A stretch of DNA of 64,000 bases from Pedobacter ginsengisoli (GTDB lineage: Bacteria; Bacteroidota; Bacteroidia; Sphingobacteriales; Sphingobacteriaceae), in assembly GCF_002736205.1 (NCBI RefSeq), contig NZ_CP024091.1, forward strand, positions 4,151,555-4,215,554, read 5' to 3'. A program made the translations under genes and the position numbers. This document shows positions 23,415-32,705 of this stretch, one piece after another. The notes beneath the pieces are model-generated. The model was not told the DNA's origin. It was given only the letters and a program-made list of their open reading frames with translations, and did no database searches. Position 1 is the first letter of the stretch. The number at the start of each line of letters is the position of its first letter.

Positions 23415-25898
23415 TTATTTAGTCGCCTTTTTCTTTTTTCTATCGTCGTAGAATGCGAAGCCAAGACCCGCTACCAGAAGAATGGAACCGGCTAAAGAGA
23501 TTTTTTCGCCCAGATAATATGAAGTTGGCTCAAACTTAAACTCAACTTTGTGGTTACCGGCTTCGAGCTGTGCGGCACGAAGCACATAATCTGCTCTGAA
23601 ATATGGTTTCTTTACCCCATCTACATACATATTCCATCCTTTGTCGTAATAAATTTCAGAGAATACAGCGATGATGTCACGCGGAGCGCTATAAGAGTAA
23701 ATCATATGATCAGGACTATAGCTATCTAGCTTAATTGATGCTGATGGATCTGCACCAACATTTTTAGAATTGAGCTGGTCTTTATACCTGATATCAACAA
23801 TGGCTTCTTTTTTAGGGTCGAAGCTACTGATTGCTTTCATTTCCTCATCAGCATCTTTAACAAACTGAACGTTCTGAACAATCCAAGCATTTCCTGCAGC
23901 AGTAGCATTGTTTTTCATCTGATAAGAACCTGTTTTAGGATCTTGGGTGATGATATATTTGGTGTTCAGCATATCCAATACATCCTGATTGATGCTTTTG
24001 GTAAGCTGGTTGTCTATCAGTTCCTGATACCTTTTCAATTTTGCAGCATGATACCCCCCGATGGTTTTATGAAAAGCAGAAGTGCTTGCATCAGAGAAGG
24101 TGTTAATGGTTAAATCCATTACCCTAAAATCAGGATCTTTATCTGAAGAGATGAAGGTATCCACTTCACGTTGCTGGAAATGATTATCTAAATCAGTTTT
24201 GCTTGCGAAATTATTGTTATTCAAATAACGGCGATCAACCTGCCACATATCAATCATAATTGCGAATCCCAACAGGATAAATGCAAGCTGCATATTGATC
24301 TTTTTGGTAATAAGTGCCCATACCAAAGCGTAGCCGACAGCGATAAACAAGAATGAACGGATTGCATCAGCACGTGCGATATCGGCTCTATCAGAGATCA
24401 GCGCGCTAGCTATATTTTGTGCAACCCCGGCATTATTTTGAAGCATTTGTGTAAGCGCCTGCACCATTAACTGATGGTTAGCTGTAGTAAAACTAAACAG
24501 GGCTGTAGGCATAATGGCTACAATTAGTGCAAAACCACCTGTAATTCCGCCTGCAATTGTTAGTTTCTTAACAAGCGTTTTTTGATCGTAGGTACCTTCC
24601 TGAGCTTCTTTAATGGCAAGAAATGCCAAAACAGGAACCATTAAACCAACAAGTGCTAAAATAGATTCAACTGCCCTAAACTTATTATATAGTGGGAAGT
24701 ACTCAAAGAAAAGATCAGAGATCATTGGAAAATTCTTTCCAAATGACAGGAACATGAAAAGAATGGTAGTACCAAGGATCCACCATTTTAACCTGCTTCT
24801 TACAATCAATAAACCAAATACAAACAGGAAACATACGATGGCGCCGAAATAATAGGGCCCTGATGTTCCCGGTTTTTCGCCCCAGTATTGTTGCAAACCA
24901 ATTTGTCCTGCCAACTGGCCTATTGCCTGTGTAGGATCGCCTCCGGTGATACTTTGCAAAGCTTTATAAGTATGGCTCTCGGGCTTTACCAAAGCATCTA
25001 TACTTGTTGCCCCACCATAAAGATCCGGGATAAGGAAAGTAAAACTTTCTCCAATACCCTGGCTCCAGCCGTAAGCGTATTCTTTTGACAAGCCATTTTT
25101 CTCTTCTGCCGCATCGGTAGTTAAGTTAGATTTGCCTCTGTTAGATTCTTTACCATACTCGTAGGTTGTCCACAGTTTACCTGTATTAACCATAAATGCA
25201 ACCAGCATACCAACTGCTAAAAAGCCTAAGGCTTTACCAAATTCGGCAAGTTTTTTTGCCTTAAATGCATGATAAACCTCTATCCCAATAAATATCAGTA
25301 AAGCGATCATCAGGTAATAGGTCATTTGAATGTGGTTTGACCTGATTTCGAGCGCAAGAAATAAAGCTGTTAAGCTTGCCCCTATCCAGTATTTACCCCT
25401 GAGGGTTAAAATTACACTGGCAATTATTGGTGCGCAAAATGCAATTGCAAGTGCTTTATTGCTATGCCCCGCCGCAATAATGATAAAATTATATGATGTA
25501 AAGGCAAAAGCAATTGCTCCTGCAGCGGCCAGCCAGGGATTGATCCGCAACACAATAAACAGGAAATAAGCACCAACAAGGTACAATAAAACCGAATCTA
25601 CCGGGTCAGGAAAAATAGTTTTAACAAGAGAGATTACATAAGTTGCTCCATTATAGGGATGCTGTACCCAAATCTGGTATGCAGGCATACCGCCAAAAAT
25701 CTGGTTAGTCCACAACGGACCTTTACCATCTTTTTCTTTGTAGTGCATGATTTCGGTAGCGGTTGCTTTCGCTCCTAATACATCTCCCTGAGCGGGTGCC
25801 TTACCTTGCAGGACAGGACTGAAATAGACAAAACAGATGATTATAAAAAATCCAATAATGGCCAGGTGTATGCCATTTGCTTTTAACCAATTATTCAT
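23415..25898 (-). CDS. YfhO family integral membrane protein (GT-C-like)
   Basis: 827 residues with a dozen or more membrane helices in the first 550 and one near the C-terminus (ISLAGSILLVAGLGFAFYDD). FSPVLQGKAPAQGDVLG and IFGGMPAYQIWVQHPYN are typical first-loop segments of YfhO/DUF6044-like proteins, and the C-terminal soluble part has the YDKGWNMYVDGVKKPYFRADY motif of the family. YfhO proteins belong to the GT-C glycosyltransferase-like superfamily and in Gram-positives glycosylate lipoteichoic acid; in Bacteroidota the acceptor is unknown, but a polyprenyl-linked sugar donor is likely. It is monocistronic with a terminator directly after it. Confidence 0.88.
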   Translation of the reverse strand: MNNWLKANGIHLAIIGFFIIICFVYFSPVLQGKAPAQGDVLGAKATATEIMHYKEKDGKGPLWTNQIFGGMPAYQIWVQHPYNGATYVISLVKTIFPDPVDSVLLYLVGAYFLFIVLRINPWLAAAGAIAFAFTSYNFIIIAAGHSNKALAIAFCAPIIASVILTLRGKYWIGASLTALFLALEIRSNHIQMTYYLMIALLIFIGIEVYHAFKAKKLAEFGKALGFLAVGMLVAFMVNTGKLWTTYEYGKESNRGKSNLTTDAAEEKNGLSKEYAYGWSQGIGESFTFLIPDLYGGATSIDALVKPESHTYKALQSITGGDPTQAIGQLAGQIGLQQYWGEKPGTSGPYYFGAIVCFLFVFGLLIVRSRLKWWILGTTILFMFLSFGKNFPMISDLFFEYFPLYNKFRAVESILALVGLMVPVLAFLAIKEAQEGTYDQKTLVKKLTIAGGITGGFALIVAIMPTALFSFTTANHQLMVQALTQMLQNNAGVAQNIASALISDRADIARADAIRSFLFIAVGYALVWALITKKINMQLAFILLGFAIMIDMWQVDRRYLNNNNFASKTDLDNHFQQREVDTFISSDKDPDFRVMDLTINTFSDASTSAFHKTIGGYHAAKLKRYQELIDNQLTKSINQDVLDMLNTKYIITQDPKTGSYQMKNNATAAGNAWIVQNVQFVKDADEEMKAISSFDPKKEAIVDIRYKDQLNSKNVGADPSASIKLDSYSPDHMIYSYSAPRDIIAVFSEIYYDKGWNMYVDGVKKPYFRADYVLRAAQLEAGNHKVEFKFEPTSYYLGEKISLAGSILLVAGLGFAFYDDRKKKKATK

Positions 25899-25982
25899 TA
25901 AGGTTTGTTTATGATTTAAACTAACCCCAAACTTAGATAAAAAATCCTTTTTAAAAAAAATAAAAAACTGGTAAAAGCGCCG

Positions 25983-26243
25983 TTATTTTACCTCCTCATA
26001 ATCAACGAAATCGCCCAGTTTATCTGAATTCCCTTTCTTTTCACGAGGCGGCATGTACTCGATTGAGATATCACCTTCGGGTCTTGAATAACGCTGATTA
26101 TTATACTGGCCTGATTGGTTTGCAGCTTGCTGCTGAACCTTACTAAACATACTTTTTAGTACCACCGGAAAAATTAACCGGAAGATGATCCGGATAATAT
26201 ATATTACCAGCATAGATATTAATATGAATTTTATAAGTCCCAT
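25983..26243 (-). CDS. DUF4834 family small membrane protein
   Basis: 86 residues: an N-terminal hydrophobic helix (LIKFILISMLVIYIIRIIF), then a charged, disordered tail with the conserved ending GDISIEYMPPREKK and GDFVDYEEVK. These match DUF4834, a short Bacteroidota family. Topology is presumably N-in with one membrane span. Function unknown. It lies between yfhO and ywbE with gaps of 84 and 100 bases, so it may have its own promoter. Confidence 0.8.
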   Translation of the reverse strand: MGLIKFILISMLVIYIIRIIFRLIFPVVLKSMFSKVQQQAANQSGQYNNQRYSRPEGDISIEYMPPREKKGNSDKLGDFVDYEEVK

Positions 26244-26343
26244 TTCTTTAGTTTAATTTACAAATTTAAAATATAGACGCGCTTGCCATACCAATATTAC
26301 AAGCGCAACCAGATTATTGCAAAGCAATTACAATATACCTTTT

Positions 26344-26544
26344 TTATTCTTCATCAACAATAGCGGCCACTCGGCCCACCTGTCCGTCTTCAAGCCTAAC
26401 CTTTATTCCTCTGGAATGATAGGGTGCCGAAGTTAATAAATTGCTTACAATACCCCTTGTTAATGTTCCGCTACGCTGATCCTTTTTCAATATAATATCC
26501 ACTTCTAAACCCGGATATATATCCTTTCTATTTTTTCCGTCCAT
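26344..26544 (-). CDS. YwbE family protein (DUF2196)
   Basis: 66 residues, the full length of the family: RKDIYPGLEVDIILKKDQRSG, LTRGIVSNLLTSAPYHSRGIK and EDGQVGRVAAIV are nearly invariant in YwbE proteins from Bacillus and Bacteroidota. Probably a small beta-barrel nucleic-acid-binding-like fold; role unknown. The start overlaps the uvrB stop by one base (TAATG at 26544), an arrangement suggesting coupled translation with the excision nuclease subunit. Confidence 0.88.
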   Translation of the reverse strand: MDGKNRKDIYPGLEVDIILKKDQRSGTLTRGIVSNLLTSAPYHSRGIKVRLEDGQVGRVAAIVDEE

Positions 26545-28580
26545 TATCTACCAAATCTTTCTTCAAACATTTTTTCCATTGCAAACATCTCATCTCTCAA
26601 TCTGGCTGCCAGCAGAAAGTCCATATCTTTTGCCGCTTTAGCCATATCCTTTCTGGTTTTATCTATTGATTTTTGCATTTCCGGTTTGGTCATATATTGT
26701 ACAATAGGATCAGCAGCTATGCTAACCTGATCAACCTCCACATATGCCTTACTTCGCGATGCATTTTCAGAAAAATCCAATACTGATGTTTGCTCAAGTA
26801 TTGCTTCCTTACTTTTACCTACTGTTTTAGGGACTATACCATTTTCCAGATTATAGGCCACTTGTTTCTCTCTTCGTCTGTTGGTTTCCTCTATAGTTCT
26901 TTCCATAGATTCGGTAATTTTATCGGCATACATGATTACCCTACCCCTATCATTACGGGCTGCCCTACCGATGGTTTGAATTAAAGCCCTGTCAGAACGA
27001 AGAAAACCTTCTTTATCAGCATCCAATATGGCAACAAAAGAAACTTCGGGCAAATCCAAACCTTCCCTTAATAAGTTAATACCTATCAGCACATCAAATT
27101 CACCCAACCTCAGTCCCCTTAAAATCTCTACACGTTCCAGGGTTTTTACTTCTGAATGTATATAACGGCACTTTATATTTAGCCTGTCCATATACTTGGT
27201 CAGTTCCTCGGCCATTCTTTTTGTTAGGGTAGTTACCAAAACCCTATCGCCCATTTTAATGGTTTTATCGATTTCGTCGAGCAAATCATCTACCTGGTTA
27301 ATTGCCGGGCGAACCTCAATCAATGGATCCAGCAATCCTGTAGGGCGAATTACCTGTTCTACATAAACCCCGTCAGATTTTTGCAATTCATAATCGGCAG
27401 GAGTAGCACTTACATAAATTGTTTGCGGTGCCAGACGTTCAAATTCATCAAAATTAAGAGGGCGGTTATCCAGTGCAGAAGGTAAACGAAAACCATATTC
27501 TACCAGCGACATTTTGCGGGATCTGTCTCCACCATACATGGCTCTAATCTGAGGAACAGTAACATGGCTTTCATCAATCACCATCAAATAATCATCTGGA
27601 AAATAGTCCAATAAGCAGAAGGGTCTCATGCCCGGCGCGCGGCCATCAAAAAAACGTGAATAATTTTCAATCCCTGAGCAATAGCCCAGTTCTTTCATCA
27701 TTTCTATGTCAAAGTTTACCCTTTCTTCCAGTCGTTTTGCTTCCAGTAACTGCCTGTCGTCGATTAACTGATTTTTCCTGATTTCCAGTTCTTCCTGAAT
27801 ACCCCATATTGAAGAGTTAAATCTGTCCTTTGGCGTCACAAACAAATTGGCCGGATAAATTGCCATATCTTCAAGTTTCTCCAGCGTTTTGCCGGTTACG
27901 GGATCTATTACGCTAAGTTCTTCAATGTCATCACCAAAGAATGATACGCGATATGCAGTATCCAGATAGGCTGGAAAAATATCCACTGTATCACCTTTTA
28001 CCCTAAAAGTTCCCCTTTTAAAATCATTTGTGGTACGGGCATATAAAATCTCGACCAGGCTATGTAAAAAAGAGTTACGGGATATCCTTGTTCCAACAGA
28101 GAAGCGGAATACTGATCTTGAAAAATCCTCAGGATTACCCATACCATAAATGCAGGAAATGGACGAAACAACAATTACGTCACGACGGCCAGACATCAAT
28201 GCTGATGTAGTACGCAGCCTTAACTTCTCTATCTCTTCATTTATACTAAGGTCTTTTTCTATATAAGTATTGGTGCTGGGCATAAAAGCCTCTGGCTGGT
28301 AATAATCATAGTAAGACACAAAATAATTCACTGCGTTTTCGGGAAAGAATTGCTTAAACTCTCCATACAGCTGTGCTGCCAGTGTTTTATTGTGGCTTAA
28401 GATTAAAGTAGGTTTTTGCGTTTGCTGGATTACATTGGCAACGGTAAATGTTTTTCCTGATCCGGTAACCCCCAAAAGGGTTTGGTAATGTTCATTTGCA
28501 TCAACACCTTGAACAAGCTGCTGAATGGCATTAGGTTGATCTCCAGTAGGTTTATAATCTGAAACAAGTTGAAATTTCAT
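26544..28580 (-). CDS. uvrB: Excinuclease ABC subunit UvrB
   Basis: 678 residues. Walker A LLGVTGSGKTFTVANV at about 36-50, the damage-inserting beta-hairpin region VSYYDYYQPEAFMP at about 90-105, Walker B-like MVIDESHVT at about 335, helicase motif VI QTIGRAARNDRGRVI at about 540, and a C-terminal UVR motif (IDKTRKDMAKAAKDMDFLLAARLRDEM, read in pieces) for UvrC binding. UvrB loads from UvrA onto damaged DNA and recruits UvrC to nick both sides of the lesion. First gene of the uvrB-ywbE pair; upp is divergently transcribed. Confidence 0.98.
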   Translation of the reverse strand: MKFQLVSDYKPTGDQPNAIQQLVQGVDANEHYQTLLGVTGSGKTFTVANVIQQTQKPTLILSHNKTLAAQLYGEFKQFFPENAVNYFVSYYDYYQPEAFMPSTNTYIEKDLSINEEIEKLRLRTTSALMSGRRDVIVVSSISCIYGMGNPEDFSRSVFRFSVGTRISRNSFLHSLVEILYARTTNDFKRGTFRVKGDTVDIFPAYLDTAYRVSFFGDDIEELSVIDPVTGKTLEKLEDMAIYPANLFVTPKDRFNSSIWGIQEELEIRKNQLIDDRQLLEAKRLEERVNFDIEMMKELGYCSGIENYSRFFDGRAPGMRPFCLLDYFPDDYLMVIDESHVTVPQIRAMYGGDRSRKMSLVEYGFRLPSALDNRPLNFDEFERLAPQTIYVSATPADYELQKSDGVYVEQVIRPTGLLDPLIEVRPAINQVDDLLDEIDKTIKMGDRVLVTTLTKRMAEELTKYMDRLNIKCRYIHSEVKTLERVEILRGLRLGEFDVLIGINLLREGLDLPEVSFVAILDADKEGFLRSDRALIQTIGRAARNDRGRVIMYADKITESMERTIEETNRRREKQVAYNLENGIVPKTVGKSKEAILEQTSVLDFSENASRSKAYVEVDQVSIAADPIVQYMTKPEMQKSIDKTRKDMAKAAKDMDFLLAARLRDEMFAMEKMFEERFGR

Positions 28581-28860
28581 CCGGGGTGTTTATGATTTAA
28601 ATAGTCAGCGGTAGCATGGTATGAATTTCAAATTTACGAAAAGTTTATGGGGGTATCAAGGCTATAGCAGACACGCCCCCATATCTGCTTCTGCGCACTT
28701 TGTCCGGAGCTTCTGTACACCAAATGCGGCAAAAGGTACTTTTCTCCGCAGAAAATATGCGGAAGCCACACGCCAGGCATACATGAGGCAACAACATTTG
28801 CTTAAAGCGTTAAAAGGAACAAGCAATTGTTTTAAAGGGCAATTTTGTTTAAATTTATGT

Positions 28861-29505
28861 ATGATATTCGAACTCAGCAAAATAAATTCACATGCCAATG
28901 TTTTCATTTCGGAGCTTCGAAATGAGCGTATTCAAAAAGATGCCATGCGTTTCCGCAGAAATATGGAACGTATAGGTGAGTTTTTTGCTTATGAAATCAG
29001 CAAAACGCTTGAGTATGAAAAAACTCAAACTCAAACCCCATTAGGCATTGCCCCAAGTGTGCAATTGCTGCAGCAGCCGGTTCTGGCAACTATTTTACGT
29101 GCAGGGCTTCCGTTGCATCAGGGCTTATTGAATGTTTTTGATCAGGCTGATGCTGCCTTTATTGCTGCATACCGAAGAACCCATAAAAGCGGAAGTTTTG
29201 AGATACAGATGGAACATATTTCATCTCCTGATTTAACAGACAAAACAGTGATCGTAGCTGATCCGATGCTGGCAACAGGTTTAACAATGGTACTTTGCTG
29301 CAAGGAATTAATACGAAGGTATCAAATCAAAGAACTACATATTGTTTCGGTAATTGCAAGTACTGAAGGTGTTAGACATGTAAGAGCAAATTTACCTAAA
29401 GCGAGGTTATGGCTGGGGGCTATTGACGAAGAAATGACCAGTAAAGCGTATATTGTGCCCGGATTAGGCGATGCCGGAGATTTGGCATACGGACTTAAGC
29501 AGTAA
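28861..29505 (+). CDS. upp: Uracil phosphoribosyltransferase Upp
   Basis: 214 residues from the ATG at 28861 (MIFELSKINSHANVFISELR). The frame stays open for 80 codons upstream to 28621, but that extension has no similarity to the family, and the chosen start gives the usual 208-215-residue length. PRPP loop VIVADPMLATGLTM near 140 and the uracil-binding C-terminal segment IVPGLGDAGDLAYG identify the enzyme, which converts uracil and PRPP to UMP (pyrimidine salvage). The 280 bases between uvrB and this start contain no other clear gene and presumably hold both promoters; no exact -33/-7 pair stood out. Confidence 0.93.
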   Translation: MIFELSKINSHANVFISELRNERIQKDAMRFRRNMERIGEFFAYEISKTLEYEKTQTQTPLGIAPSVQLLQQPVLATILRAGLPLHQGLLNVFDQADAAFIAAYRRTHKSGSFEIQMEHISSPDLTDKTVIVADPMLATGLTMVLCCKELIRRYQIKELHIVSVIASTEGVRHVRANLPKARLWLGAIDEEMTSKAYIVPGLGDAGDLAYGLKQ

Positions 29506-29517
29506 GGCGTTTTTACC

Positions 29518-30207
29518 ATGATTAAACATATCTTTTTCGATTTAGACCACACCATTTGGGACTTTGACAGAAATGCTGAAGAAACTTTGCATGAACTTTA
29601 TACCCATTATGAGCTTCAGAAACTTGGATTGACTTCTGCTGAAGATTTCATAACTACCTATACCGAAAACAACCATCTGCTTTGGGCCCAGTATCATGTT
29701 GGCAGCATTACTAAAGAGACACTAAGATCTGAACGTTTTAAAAAAACCTTTATCCAGCTTGGGATATCGCCTGAACTTGTGCCGCAGCAATTTGAAGAAG
29801 ATTATGTGAGCTTAACCCCTACCCGAACCAATTTATTTGAAGGATCGGAAAAGGTATTGGCTTATCTGCAAAAAAAATATGCACTGCATATCATTTCTAA
29901 TGGCTTTAAAGAAAGTACCCTGACTAAAATGGATCGCTCGGGCTTAAATCCGTACTTTAAGAATGTGATCATTTCTGAAGACGTGGGTGTTAATAAACCG
30001 GATAAAGCTATTTTTGAATATGCACTTGGTAAAGCCGGAGCAGAAAAACATGAATCTGTTATGATTGGTGATAGTGTTGAAGCGGACATTCGCGGAGCTC
30101 AGGGATATGGAATTAAAGCCATTTATTTTAATCCTTTAAATAAAGAAAAACCAGAAGATGTGGAATGGCAAATTACACATCTTGAAGAATTGCTATTGCA
30201 TTTTTAA
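29518..30207 (+). CDS. YjjG-type HAD nucleotidase (noncanonical pyrimidine nucleoside 5'-monophosphatase)
   Basis: 229 residues. HAD motif I FFDLDHTIWDFDRNAEETL matches the YjjG subfamily (DLDHT-x-W-D), motif II is HIISNGF, and motif III/IV has GVNKPDKAIFEYAL and VMIGDSVEADIRGA. These enzymes hydrolyse nucleoside monophosphates, including mutagenic pyrimidines, as house-cleaning. The upp gene ends 12 bases before, so the two form a small pyrimidine-salvage operon. Soluble, Mg2+-dependent. A related phosphoglycolate phosphatase is a less likely alternative given the length and motif I. Confidence 0.9.
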   Translation: MIKHIFFDLDHTIWDFDRNAEETLHELYTHYELQKLGLTSAEDFITTYTENNHLLWAQYHVGSITKETLRSERFKKTFIQLGISPELVPQQFEEDYVSLTPTRTNLFEGSEKVLAYLQKKYALHIISNGFKESTLTKMDRSGLNPYFKNVIISEDVGVNKPDKAIFEYALGKAGAEKHESVMIGDSVEADIRGAQGYGIKAIYFNPLNKEKPEDVEWQITHLEELLLHF

Positions 30208-30239
30208 TATCTAAATAAGTAAACTCCAAAAAATATTCA

Positions 30240-30629
30240 ATGAAAAAACTCCTTTACATCTGCCTATTAGCATTAGGTTTTTCGGCTTGTCAGACCAGCC
30301 CTAAAGAAACTCAGAATATTGTAACACCTACGCCAAATGGTGTTCCGTCAGCACAATCTGCCGCCCCATCTGGCCCTGCTCAACAAAATGCAACTGCTGG
30401 TGAGCGGCCAGCAAATAATCCTGCACACGGACAACCTTTTCATGATTGTTCAATTCCGGTAGGTGCTCCACTTAATGCAAAAAATACGACTGCGCCTGCC
30501 AGCCAGGCTCCGGTTGCTGCACCTGCACCACAGCAAGTACCTGCAGGCAATAAAGAAGTAAAACTAAATCCACCACATGGACAACCCGGACACGACTGCA
30601 AAGTGTCGGTTGGCGCACCTTTATCCTAA
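30240..30629 (+). CDS. Lipoprotein with duplicated HGQPxHDC motif
   Basis: 129 residues. The signal LLYICLLALGFSACQTSP has a lipobox with Cys at about 17. The mature part is low-complexity (Ala, Pro, Gln, Ser) apart from two copies of a 20-residue module: AHGQPFHDCSIPVGAPL and PHGQPGHDCKVSVGAPL. Each contains His-x6-7-His-Asp-Cys, a plausible metal or heme ligand set. The family occurs in Sphingobacteriaceae without known function. It probably sits in the outer or inner membrane facing the periplasm. Located 32 bases after the YjjG gene and 21 before the flippase. Confidence 0.7.
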   Translation: MKKLLYICLLALGFSACQTSPKETQNIVTPTPNGVPSAQSAAPSGPAQQNATAGERPANNPAHGQPFHDCSIPVGAPLNAKNTTAPASQAPVAAPAPQQVPAGNKEVKLNPPHGQPGHDCKVSVGAPLS

Positions 30630-30650
30630 TATAATAACCAGAGACTAAGC

Positions 30651-31985
30651 GTGAAGATTCCAAGCATTAAAGGTTTTGATCAGCAAACCCTTGAAAAGTA
30701 TGTGAAAAATACCGGATGGTTAATGCTGGCACGAGTAGGTAGCATGGCTATTAAAATTCTGGTGGCAATTGCTTTAACCCATTACTTAAGCAAAAGTGAT
30801 ATTGGAATACTTAACTATCCCGTAGCTTTTGTTACTTTTTTTACAGCTGCCGCTGCCTTAGGGGTTGATGGATTTGTAACCAGAGAGTTATTGCGCTACC
30901 CGGAAAAGAAGGACCAATTACTTGGCACGGCATTCATTTTAAAGGTTACCGGGGGGTTAATTATTCTTCCAATTATCTACGCAACCTACACTATAGTTAA
31001 TAACTATAAAGTTATAGAAACTCCATTGATTTTTGTTATGACAGTCGGTTTTACCGGATTAATCCAATCATTCAACATCATAGATAGTCACTTTCAATCC
31101 AAAACGCAGGGTAAATATATTATGCGTGTGCAAATTGCAGGCAACCTGCTTTCTGCAGCAATCAAGCTGGCATTGATCATTATTGGCGCAAGTTTGGAAT
31201 GGTTCGTTTTTGCACTTTTATTAGATGCTGTATTATTGGCAACCGGTTATTTATTTATTTATCAAAACAATGGAGAGTCAATCCTTAAATGGACATTTAA
31301 AACTGACATTGCCAAATTTCTTTTAAAAAACTCATGGCCTTTAGCGTTCTCAGCTATCCTTGTTTCTATTTATCTGAACATTGATAAGCTGATGATTGAG
31401 TATTATAAGGGGGCGGGAGATCTGGGGGTATACGCCAATGCCGTTCAGCTGGCTGAGGCATGGTACTTTATTCCCGTTGCCATTACTGCATCGGTATTTC
31501 CGGCCATTATGAATGCCCGACGAGATGATCCTGAGCGGTATCAGAGGAGGATGCAAAACATGTACGATTTAATGGTTTGGATTAGTATGGCCCTGGCAAT
31601 AGTTATTACCATTAGCGCCCCGCTTATTTTCAGGATTTTATTTACTGAAGAGTTTTATGATGGTGCGCATGTATTATCTATAAATATCTGGGCAGGGATT
31701 TTTGTATTCCTGGGTACCGCAAGCGCCCAGTTTTTAATTGCTGAGGGTTACACAAAACTCTCTATGCTACGTACTGCAATGGGAGCCCTGATTAATATTG
31801 TATTAAACATTTTTTGGATCCCTAAATATGGGATTGCAGGAGCAGCTTTTGCCACGCTGGTTGCTTATGCCTGTTCCACATTTTGGATTTTACTTATTCC
31901 TAAAACAAGGCAGCAAGGTGTAATGATGCTTAAGTCGCTATTCTTAATTACATTATATCAGAAATTAAAAGGCTCAACAGACTAA
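30651..31985 (+). CDS. Wzx-like flippase / polysaccharide biosynthesis protein
   Basis: 444 residues beginning with a GTG start (VKIPSIKGFDQQTLEKYVKNT), with about twelve to fourteen hydrophobic segments and the MATE/MOP-superfamily polysaccharide-transport pattern (LMLARVGSMAIKILVAIALTHYL, VDGFVTRELLRYP, INIVLNIFWIPKYGIAGAAFATLVAY). Wzx proteins flip undecaprenyl-linked sugar repeat units across the inner membrane. It heads a plus-strand cluster of methyltransferases and glycosyltransferases. The donor repeat is unknown, and no Wzy polymerase is visible in the window. Confidence 0.92.
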   Translation: MKIPSIKGFDQQTLEKYVKNTGWLMLARVGSMAIKILVAIALTHYLSKSDIGILNYPVAFVTFFTAAAALGVDGFVTRELLRYPEKKDQLLGTAFILKVTGGLIILPIIYATYTIVNNYKVIETPLIFVMTVGFTGLIQSFNIIDSHFQSKTQGKYIMRVQIAGNLLSAAIKLALIIIGASLEWFVFALLLDAVLLATGYLFIYQNNGESILKWTFKTDIAKFLLKNSWPLAFSAILVSIYLNIDKLMIEYYKGAGDLGVYANAVQLAEAWYFIPVAITASVFPAIMNARRDDPERYQRRMQNMYDLMVWISMALAIVITISAPLIFRILFTEEFYDGAHVLSINIWAGIFVFLGTASAQFLIAEGYTKLSMLRTAMGALINIVLNIFWIPKYGIAGAAFATLVAYACSTFWILLIPKTRQQGVMMLKSLFLITLYQKLKGSTD

Positions 31986-32077
31986 CCAGGATAGGCGCTA
32001 CATAAATTTTAATATTAATATATTAGCGCTTTGCAATTAACGTTTTAACTTTACCACAAAATCATAACATATTAAAA

Positions 32078-32701
32078 ATGTCCTTAAGAAAGGTAATAAG
32101 ATCAATTGTATATAAGCCCAAAAACATACTGGAGCTCATTCAGCTTAAAGCTAAAATAAAAAACAGCACCGGAAAACTCCAGATTATTATTGGGGCACAT
32201 ACAACTGACTATAAAGATTGGCTACCGACAAATATTGAGAACCTTAATTTGTTAGAGATTGATTCGTTCGATAATTTGTTTGGAGATAAAAAAGCTGACC
32301 GCTTTTTGGCTGAACATGTTTTTGAGCACATTAGCTATGACGATGCAATAATTGCTTTAAAAAACTGCAACAAATACCTTAAAAAAGGCGGGGTAGTTAG
32401 AATTGCTGTTCCGGATGGTTTTCATCCCAATCCTGATTATATAAACATGGTGAAACCGGGTGGACACGGTGAGGGCGCTCATGATCATAAACTATTGTAT
32501 GATTATAAAACGCTCTCTAAAGCGTTTGAAGAATCTGGTTATCGTGTAAATCTTTTAGAATATTATGACGAGAATGGTCAGTTCCATTTTAATGAGTGGG
32601 ACAGTAAAGACGGGCACGTGATCAGATCTAAAAGGTATGATAAACGTTTTAATGAACCTTTGGGTTATTCATCGTTAATTGTTGAAGGTATAAAAGATTA
32701 G
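32078..32701 (+). CDS. Predicted SAM-dependent methyltransferase
   Basis: 207 residues. LQIIIGAHTTDYKDW, NLLEIDSFDNL, DRFLAEHVFEHISYDDA and LKKGGVVRIAVPDG fit the compact methyltransferase/EpsG-type class I fold found in polysaccharide loci (COG4627-like). A full GxGxG loop is not obvious, as usual in this subgroup. The substrate is likely a sugar of the surface glycan made by its neighbours. Between the flippase (92 bases upstream) and a glycosyltransferase 4 bases downstream, consistent with cotranscription. Cytoplasmic. Confidence 0.8.
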   Translation: MSLRKVIRSIVYKPKNILELIQLKAKIKNSTGKLQIIIGAHTTDYKDWLPTNIENLNLLEIDSFDNLFGDKKADRFLAEHVFEHISYDDAIIALKNCNKYLKKGGVVRIAVPDGFHPNPDYINMVKPGGHGEGAHDHKLLYDYKTLSKAFEESGYRVNLLEYYDENGQFHFNEWDSKDGHVIRSKRYDKRFNEPLGYSSLIVEGIKD

Positions 32702-32705
32702 ATTT

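Noticed and set aside
28621..28860. 80-residue N-terminal extension of uracil phosphoribosyltransferase
   Set aside because: The extension has no resemblance to the family, and the ATG at 28861 gives the normal length.
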